Shown piece by piece: positions 15,557-20,387 of a stretch of 20,387 nt of DNA. Within the stretch, counting starts at the first letter, position 1, and each line of letters starts with the position of its first letter. Origin of the DNA: Burkholderiaceae bacterium (GTDB taxonomy: Bacteria; Pseudomonadota; Gammaproteobacteria; Burkholderiales; Burkholderiaceae_D); the NCBI GenBank assembly GCA_019752915.1, contig JAIELO010000324.1, positions 1 to 20,387 of the forward strand. The letters are read 5' to 3'. The notes beneath the pieces were generated by a model. The model was not told the origin of the DNA. It saw only the letters and a list, made by a program, of their open reading frames with translations, and ran no database searches. The translations under genes were made by a program, and so were the position numbers.

Positions 15557-16599
15557 TTGACGCCTTCCTTGCGAGACATGCCTGCCAGCATCAGCTTGGC
15601 GGCGGACAGAACGATAAAGGTGATTACGAACAGAATCAGGGCCAGCGCAAACAGCGACGAGGTGTGCAGTGGCGTATCCGATTCCGCGAATTCATTGGCC
15701 AGCGTGGAGGCAATCGAGTTACCGGCGGCGAACAGCGACCACGACAGCTTGTTGGCGTTACCGATCACGAAAGTTACCGCCATGGTTTCACCGAGCGCGC
15801 GGCCCAGTCCCAGCATCACACCACCGACCACACCGGTCTTGGTGTAAGGCAGCACGATCTTGCGCACCACTTCCCAGCGCGTGCAACCGAGGCCGTAGGC
15901 CGATTCCTTCAGTACCGCAGGGACGATTTCGAACACGTCACGCATCACCGAGGAAATAAACGGAATAATCATCACCGCCAGAATCAGCGCAGCGGTCAGG
16001 ATGCCGATACCCATGGTCGGACCGCTGAAGAACTGACCGATGATGGGTAAGGGGCCCAGCACGCTTTTCAGGAATGGCTGGACATAGTCACCGAACAGCG
16101 GGGCAAACACGAACAGACCCCACATGCCGTAAATAATCGACGGGATACCGGCCAGCAGTTCGACGGCGGTGCCGAGCGGACGGCGCAGCGACGCCGGGCA
16201 GATTTCGGTAAGGAACAGGGCAATGCCGAAGCTGACCGGGAAAGCGATCAGCAGTGCAATACCGGAAGTGACCAGGGTACCGACGATGGCAATCGCCGCG
16301 CCGTACTGGTCGTTGACGGGATCCCACTCGACCGTGGTGATGAAACGCGGGCCGAATTCCTTGAAAGCGGGCCAGGCGCCCACCATCAGGGAAATAATAA
16401 TCCCCAGCAGCACTGCCAGCACCGACAGGGCGAACAGCATGGTGGTTTTGTGGAAAATAAAATCCTGGATGCGCTGATTGCGCATGGTGCGGTGCATGGC
16501 CTGCTGGACTGCCAGCTCGGCGTCCGCCTGTGCCTTGCCAGCATCCTGCGGGGCTGGCGCACTCTGATTCAAGGGCGTGGTAGTAATGTCAGCACTCAT
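15553..16599 (-). CDS. pstC: PstC, phosphate ABC transporter permease
   Basis: This 348-residue permease has about 50 polar N-terminal residues, then six or more membrane segments. The coupling loop is [20 protein letters not shown] at 232-251, and the following [11 protein letters not shown] carries the Arg and Glu pair that is conserved in PstC. It partners PstA and docks PstS and PstB. It is separated from pstS by a 94-nt gap that contains two hairpins. Confidence 0.96.
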   Translation of the reverse strand: MSADITTTPLNQSAPAPQDAGKAQADAELAVQQAMHRTMRNQRIQDFIFHKTTMLFALSVLAVLLGIIISLMVGAWPAFKEFGPRFITTVEWDPVNDQYGAAIAIVGTLVTSGIALLIAFPVSFGIALFLTEICPASLRRPLGTAVELLAGIPSIIYGMWGLFVFAPLFGDYVQPFLKSVLGPLPIIGQFFSGPTMGIGILTAALILAVMIIPFISSVMRDVFEIVPAVLKESAYGLGCTRWEVVRKIVLPYTKTGVVGGVMLGLGRALGETMAVTFVIGNANKLSWSLFAAGNSIASTLANEFAESDTPLHTSSLFALALILFVITFIVLSAAKLMLAGMSRKEGVK

Positions 16600-16622
16600 T
16601 TTGTGATCTCGTCGATGGTAGC

Positions 16623-16657
16623 TAGCCTGCGCTGCCCGGGTCGGGCGGCGCAGGCTA
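16623..16657 (-). other. Strong intercistronic hairpin between pstS and pstC
   Basis: TAGCCTGCGC (16623-16632) pairs perfectly with GCGCAGGCTA (16648-16657). The stem continues through one T/G opposition (U-G or mismatch, depending on strand) to GCCCG (16634-16638) with CGGGC (16642-16646), leaving a 3-nt loop. That is 15 Watson-Crick pairs in 35 nt, with no U-tract. It is a candidate attenuator or mRNA-stabilising element giving more PstS than PstC/A/B. Confidence 0.65.
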
Positions 16658-16659
16658 AC

Positions 16660-16685
16660 CCCCTCGCCACCGGGGTGGCGAAGGG
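16660..16685 (-). other. Intercistronic RNA hairpin directly after pstS
   Basis: TCGCCAC (16664-16670) pairs with GTGGCGA (16675-16681) across loop CGGG, and after one mismatch CCC (16660-16662) pairs with GGG (16683-16685). On the minus-strand transcript it begins about 8 nt after the pstS stop, followed at once by a second, stronger hairpin. It is likely to protect the pstS mRNA 3' end or to slow polymerase. Confidence 0.55.
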
Positions 16686-16693
16686 CGTCCTGA

Positions 16694-17740
16694 TTAGTAG
16701 ATTGCCTTACCTGCGGTATCTTTCAGGTTGGCTTTCCAGGCATCCTGCACCTGTTTCACCACTGCTGCTGGCAGCGGTACATAGTCCAGCTCAACAGCCG
16801 CTGCGCCACCATTTTTGAAAGCCCAGTCGAAGAACTTGATGACTTCCTTACCTTTGTTCGCATCAGCCTGGGCTTTGTGCATCAGGATGAAGGACACGCC
16901 GGTGATCGGCCACGAGTTTTTACCAGCCTGATCGGTCAGTACCACGCCGAAGCCCGGGGTCTTGGTCCACTCGGCATTGGCCGCAGCAGCTTTGAAGAAG
17001 TCGTCATCCGGCTGCAGGTAGTTGCCATCCTTGTTTTTCAGCTGGGTGTGCGACATTTTGTTTTTCTTGGCGTAAGCCCATTCCACGTAACCGATCGAGC
17101 CTTTGATACGCTGCACGTTGGCGGCCACGCCTTCGTTACCTTTACCACCCACGCCAACTACCCACTTCACGGCCGTACCGGCGCCGATCGTGGTCTTGAA
17201 GGTCGGGCTTACTTTCGACAGATAGTCGGTGAACAGGAACGAGGTGCCCGAACCGTCAGCGCGGTGCACCACAGTGATTTCAACGGCAGGAATTTTCACG
17301 CCAGGATTCAGCGCGGCGATTTCCGGTGCGTTCCAGTTGGTGATCTTGCCCAGATAGATGTCCGCCACAACCGGGCCGGTCAGCTTCAGCTGGCCAGGGG
17401 TCACGCCATCCAGATTCACCACGGTGACCACGCCACCCATGATGGCGGGGAACTGCATCAGGCCTTCCGCATCCAGATCTTCTGCTTTCAAGGGCATGTC
17501 CGAGGCGCCGAAATCGACGGTCTTGGCTTTGATTTGCTTGATGCCGGCGCCCGAGCCGACTGATTGATAGTTCAGACCGTTACCGGTGCTGGCTTTGTAA
17601 GCTTCCGCCCATTTCGCGTAGATCGGGTAAGGGAAGGTTGCGCCGGCGCCGGTCATATCGGCGGCGTGTGCTACGGACGAGAAGGCCATTACTGCAGCCG
17701 CGCCCACTACCAGAGAAGAAAACAGTTGTTTCAGTCGCAT
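16694..17740 (-). CDS. pstS: PstS, periplasmic phosphate-binding protein
   Basis: This 348-residue protein has a signal peptide (about 1-26) with cleavage after AHA. The mature start [20 protein letters not shown], together with the phosphate-binding segments [11 protein letters not shown] and [16 protein letters not shown], identifies PstS. It captures inorganic phosphate in the periplasm and delivers it to PstCAB. AAGGA lies about 7 nt before the ATG. It is the first gene of the operon, directly behind the Pho-box promoter at 17778-17810. Confidence 0.97.
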   Translation of the reverse strand: MRLKQLFSSLVVGAAAVMAFSSVAHAADMTGAGATFPYPIYAKWAEAYKASTGNGLNYQSVGSGAGIKQIKAKTVDFGASDMPLKAEDLDAEGLMQFPAIMGGVVTVVNLDGVTPGQLKLTGPVVADIYLGKITNWNAPEIAALNPGVKIPAVEITVVHRADGSGTSFLFTDYLSKVSPTFKTTIGAGTAVKWVVGVGGKGNEGVAANVQRIKGSIGYVEWAYAKKNKMSHTQLKNKDGNYLQPDDDFFKAAAANAEWTKTPGFGVVLTDQAGKNSWPITGVSFILMHKAQADANKGKEVIKFFDWAFKNGGAAAVELDYVPLPAAVVKQVQDAWKANLKDTAGKAIY

Positions 17741-17777
17741 ATCAAGTCCTTGGTTATGACGGGTTAGGATGCTGGGC

Positions 17778-17810
17778 AGTCTAACCAGCCTTTATGACAG
17801 CTTTATGACA
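17778..17810 (-). promoter_or_regulatory. Pho box and promoter of the pst-pho operon
   Basis: On the minus strand two perfect TGTCATA repeats start at 17810 and 17799, an 11-bp period, reading TGTCATAAAGCTGTCATAAA, almost the ideal Pho-box consensus. A -10-like TAGACT lies at 17783-17778, 16 nt from the start of the second repeat; the Pho box replaces the -35. The start codon of pstS follows about 38 nt further on. Confidence 0.88.
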
Positions 17811-17906
17811 TCTGCAAAGAATTCTGAAATTTCTTCCTGACGCGCGCTCAGCGAGCGTTTCCCCTATGAGAAACAGGCAAAACTATGCAGCCAAGCAAGT
17901 GTATTT

Positions 17907-17943
17907 TGTCATACTCGGCGTTTTATGACAGGCATTTATGACA
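17907..17943. promoter_or_regulatory. Additional PhoB half-sites in the pstS-ppk divergent region
   Basis: TGTCATA appears on the plus strand at 17907-17913 and on the minus strand at 17943-17937 and 17930-17924. The minus pair is 13 bp apart rather than the canonical 11, so it may be a weaker or auxiliary box. The rest of the 17741-18042 gap shows only a small CGCTC/GAGCG hairpin at 17845-17857 and no gene. Confidence 0.5.
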
Positions 17944-17948
17944 TGCTC

Positions 17949-17981
17949 TGTCACGTACTTGTCATATTTGCTCTTTACACT
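17949..17981 (+). promoter_or_regulatory. Pho box and promoter of ppk1-sixA
   Basis: On the plus strand TGTCACG (17949-17955) and TGTCATA (17960-17966) form an 11-bp-period Pho box. TACACT at 17976-17981 (4 of 6 to the -10 consensus) starts 16 nt after the second repeat, the same geometry as the divergent pstS promoter. The ppk start codon is about 60 nt downstream. Confidence 0.75.
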
Positions 17982-18042
17982 GTTACATCACTCGCAGCCT
18001 AAAGGCGCTAGAATGATATTATTGCAAAGTGAATAAAAAGAC

Positions 18043-20139
18043 ATGAAGCCTGACCTGCCCGCCGACCTGCAAAAAAACTCCGCGTTTCTGGACCGGGAAC
18101 TGTCGCAACTGATGTTCAACCGGCGCGTTCTGGCACAAGCGGAGGATAAAACCATTCCGTTACTGGAACGGTTACGCTACTTATGTATCGCCAGCAGCAA
18201 TCTGGACGAATTCTTCGAAGTGCGGGTGGCCAGCCTGCTGGCCGCAGGTACCATCGACGGCGCCCTGTCCAATCATCCCGCGCTGGTGGCCACACTCAAC
18301 CGCATCAGCAACGAGTGTCACGAGCTGGTGGCACACCAGTATGAAATCCTGAATCAGGAAGTGCTGCCACAACTGGCGCGCGCCGGCGTACATCTGGTGC
18401 GTCACAATGAGCGCAACGACGCCCAGCGCGCCTGGGTCAAGGAATACTTCGATAACGAAGTGCGTCCGCTACTGACCCCGATCGGGCTCGATCCGGCCCA
18501 CCCCTTCCCGCAGGTGGTCAATAAAAGTCTCAATTTCATTGTTTCCCTGTCCGGCAAGGATGCCTTCGGGCGCGGTACCGCGATTGCCATCGTCAAAGCG
18601 CCACGGGTGCTGCCACGCGTAATCCGCCTGCCCGACCACCTGTCCGACAATGGCGGCGTGTCGTTCTGCCTGCTCTCCTCCGTCATCCACGCGCACATTT
18701 CCGACCTGTTTGCCGGGCGCGAAGTGCAAGCCTATTCGCAGTTCCGGGTGACCCGCGACAGCGATCTGTGGGTCGATGAAGATGAAGTGAAGAACCTGCG
18801 GCAGGCGCTCAAGGGCGAATTGCAGGGCCGCCAGTTCGGCACCTCGGTACGTCTGGAAGTGGCGATGAACTGCCCGCCCGAACTGTCGCAGTTCCTGCTC
18901 AACCAGTTTGGCCTGGACCAGAGTCGCCTGTATGCCGTGAATGGCCCCGTGAATCTGGTGCGCCTGACCGAAATGATCGACCATCTCGACAAACCGGCCT
19001 TGCGCTTCCTGCCCTTCTTCCCTAGCGTGGCGCGCAAGTCCGCCAATCTCGACATCTTCGCCGAATTGCGCCAGCACGATATTCTGCTACATCACCCGTT
19101 CCAGACCTTCCAGACCGTCATCGACTTTATCCGCAGTGCCGCGCTCGATCCGGCAGTGGTCGCCATCAAACAGACCATTTACCGCACCGGCATGAATTCG
19201 GACCTGATGGAATCGCTGATTCTGGCGGCCCGGCACGGCAAGGAAGTCACCGTCATTGTCGAACTCAAAGCGCGCTTCGATGAAGAAGCCAATATCAACT
19301 GGGCCGACAAGCTGGAACAGGCCGGTGCGCAGGTGGTGTACGGCGTGGTGGGCCTGAAAACCCACGCCAAGGTCGCGCTGGTAATCCGCCGCGAAGGCCA
19401 GAAACTGCGCTACTACGCTCACCTCGGCACCGGCAACTACCACGCCAGCACCACCAAGTTCTATACGGACTTCGGCCTGCTGACCAGCCACGACGGCATT
19501 GCCCGCGAAGTCAACGAAGTCTTCATCCACCTGACCAGCCTGACCAAACCGCACCGGCTGACGCATCTGTGGCTGGCGCCGTTCGCCCTGCAGAACGAAA
19601 TCATCAAAGCCATCCGCAACGAAGCGCGTATTGCGCGCGCCGGACGTCCGGCACGGATTATTGTGAAGATCAATGCGCTGGTGGACGAATCGGTGATCCG
19701 CGCTCTGTATGCCGCGTCCAAGGATGGCGTGAAAATCGACCTGATTGTGCGTGGTGCCTGCACCCTCAAGCCCGGCGTGCCGGGTCTGTCGGAAAACATC
19801 CGGGTGCGCTCGATCATCGGCCGCTTCCTCGAGCACAGCCGGATTTATTATTTCCGTAACGATCTGGCGCACGACATCCTGCTGGCCAGTGCCGACTGGA
19901 TGAGCCGCAATCTGTTCCGTCGCATCGAAGTTGCCTTCCCCGTGCTGGACAAGGCGCTGAAACGCCGGGTACTGGCGGAAGGCTTGAATCCTTACCTGAA
20001 GGACAACACCAACGCCTGGGAACTGGAACCGGATGGCCACTATCAGCGGCGCAAACCGCGCGCCAAGCAGGCCAGCTTCAGCGCCCAGCAACATCTGATG
20101 GAAACGCTGGGCATGCCGAATTCCCAACTGGGAGAGTGA
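18043..20139 (+). CDS. ppk1: Polyphosphate kinase 1
   Basis: This 698-residue enzyme reversibly polymerises the gamma-phosphate of ATP into polyphosphate. All four PPK1 domains appear: the N-terminal helical domain with SSNLDEFFEVR at 51-61, the head domain, and two phospholipase D-like C-terminal domains. The autophosphorylated histidine is His441 in LKTHAK and the second catalytic histidine is His598 in FLEHSRIYYF; both sit six residues later than His435 and His592 of the E. coli enzyme. LGTGNYHASTTKFYTDFGLL and SADWMSRN are further signatures. The ribosome site is weak. It is divergent from pstS with a Pho box of its own and followed after 1 nt by sixA. Confidence 0.97.
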   Translation: MKPDLPADLQKNSAFLDRELSQLMFNRRVLAQAEDKTIPLLERLRYLCIASSNLDEFFEVRVASLLAAGTIDGALSNHPALVATLNRISNECHELVAHQYEILNQEVLPQLARAGVHLVRHNERNDAQRAWVKEYFDNEVRPLLTPIGLDPAHPFPQVVNKSLNFIVSLSGKDAFGRGTAIAIVKAPRVLPRVIRLPDHLSDNGGVSFCLLSSVIHAHISDLFAGREVQAYSQFRVTRDSDLWVDEDEVKNLRQALKGELQGRQFGTSVRLEVAMNCPPELSQFLLNQFGLDQSRLYAVNGPVNLVRLTEMIDHLDKPALRFLPFFPSVARKSANLDIFAELRQHDILLHHPFQTFQTVIDFIRSAALDPAVVAIKQTIYRTGMNSDLMESLILAARHGKEVTVIVELKARFDEEANINWADKLEQAGAQVVYGVVGLKTHAKVALVIRREGQKLRYYAHLGTGNYHASTTKFYTDFGLLTSHDGIAREVNEVFIHLTSLTKPHRLTHLWLAPFALQNEIIKAIRNEARIARAGRPARIIVKINALVDESVIRALYAASKDGVKIDLIVRGACTLKPGVPGLSENIRVRSIIGRFLEHSRIYYFRNDLAHDILLASADWMSRNLFRRIEVAFPVLDKALKRRVLAEGLNPYLKDNTNAWELEPDGHYQRRKPRAKQASFSAQQHLMETLGMPNSQLGE

Positions 20140-20140
20140 G

Positions 20141-20387
20141 ATGGACCTGATCCTGTGGCGCCACGCAGAAGCGGAAGATCCCGGACCTAACCAGTCTGAT
20201 CTGGAACGCGCCCTGACGGGCAAAGGCCAGAAACAGGCGCGCCGCATGGGTCAGTGGCTCGATGCGCAACTGCCTGACAGTTGCAAAGTACTGGTCAGCC
20301 CCGCAGTGCGTACCCTGCAAACCGCCGAAGCACTGGGACGACGGTTTCGTATCCACAACGATCTGGCCCCCGGTGCCGATCCGACTG
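20141..20387 (+). CDS. sixA: SixA-type phosphohistidine phosphatase (N-terminal part, cut by window edge)
   Basis: Eighty-two residues are visible before the edge. The N-terminus MDLILWRHAEAED carries the RHG-type catalytic motif with Arg7 and the nucleophile His8, and VSPAVRTLQTAE is the second conserved arginine region of SixA. SixA removes phosphate from histidine phosphotransfer proteins in enteric bacteria, including the nitrogen PTS protein NPr; its role beside ppk1 is unclear. GGAGAG at 20131-20136 overlaps the ppk end and lies 4 nt before the ATG, so the two genes form one operon and probably share PhoB control. Confidence 0.9.
   Translation, partial: MDLILWRHAEAEDPGPNQSDLERALTGKGQKQARRMGQWLDAQLPDSCKVLVSPAVRTLQTAEALGRRFRIHNDLAPGADPT

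Noticed and set aside
14708..15847. Plus-strand open frame of 379 codons opposite pstA/pstC
   Set aside because: His/Gln/Arg-rich antisense translation with no recognisable family; both permeases on the minus strand are certain.
17845..17857. Small CGCTC/GAGCG hairpin in the pstS-ppk gap as a possible small RNA or terminator
   Set aside because: A 5-bp stem without a U-tract or its own promoter is too weak to support an RNA gene or terminator.
19087..20247. Minus-strand open frame of 386 codons opposite ppk1 and sixA
   Set aside because: It is antisense to well-supported catalytic domains and spans two genes; its translation matches no family. It is a codon-bias shadow.

Overview
The window is GC-rich, densely coded and free of mobile elements. 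It looks like a chromosomal segment of a betaproteobacterium. The gene order pstS-pstC-pstA-pstB-phoU-phoB-phoR, divergent from ppk1-sixA, together with the protein sequences, fits Burkholderiales or Neisseriales. An amino-sugar-using genus is plausible, but the genus cannot be fixed from sequence reading alone. The only AT-rich stretches are the two divergent promoter regions, near 885-1154 and 17741-18042.

Region 1 (1-8403) is an N-acetylgalactosamine (GalNAc) scavenging locus. A secreted GH31-type glycosidase fragment, leaving the window on the minus strand, points away from a plus-strand cluster. That cluster is agaS (galactosamine-6-phosphate deaminase/isomerase), a ROK amino-sugar kinase (agaK-like), agaZ (tagatose-bisphosphate aldolase-type subunit), agaR (DeoR-family repressor), agaA/nagA (N-acetylamino-sugar-6-phosphate deacetylase) and a large MFS sugar porter. 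The N-terminal part of the GH31 protein most resembles the GH31 alpha-N-acetylgalactosaminidase type. The inferred route is: secreted enzyme releases GalNAc, the MFS porter imports it, the ROK kinase phosphorylates it, AgaA deacetylates it, AgaS deaminates and isomerises it to tagatose-6-phosphate, and AgaZ acts at the tagatose-phosphate stage. No PTS component is visible. The divergent intergenic region carries about nine CTTTCG/TTTCG-type boxes in both orientations, interleaved with a near-consensus sigma70 promoter. This is what is expected of an AgaR operator array.

Region 2 (8404-11090) is a set of apparently unrelated single genes: a minus-strand glutathione S-transferase, a MipA/OmpV-type outer-membrane protein and a CPBP-family intramembrane metalloprotease-like protein. 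GC-rich hairpins lie at the two convergent junctions.

Region 3 (11091-20387) is the phosphate regulon. The minus strand carries pstSCAB-phoU-phoB-phoR, the high-affinity phosphate ABC transporter and the two-component system it signals to. Divergently, the plus strand carries ppk1 and the start of sixA. The 302-bp region between pstS and ppk contains Pho-box repeats (TGTCATA direct repeats at 11-bp period) facing both ways, each 16 nt upstream of a -10-like hexamer. Phosphate uptake and polyphosphate synthesis are therefore probably co-induced by PhoB. A double hairpin between pstS and pstC probably sets the excess of binding protein over membrane subunits.
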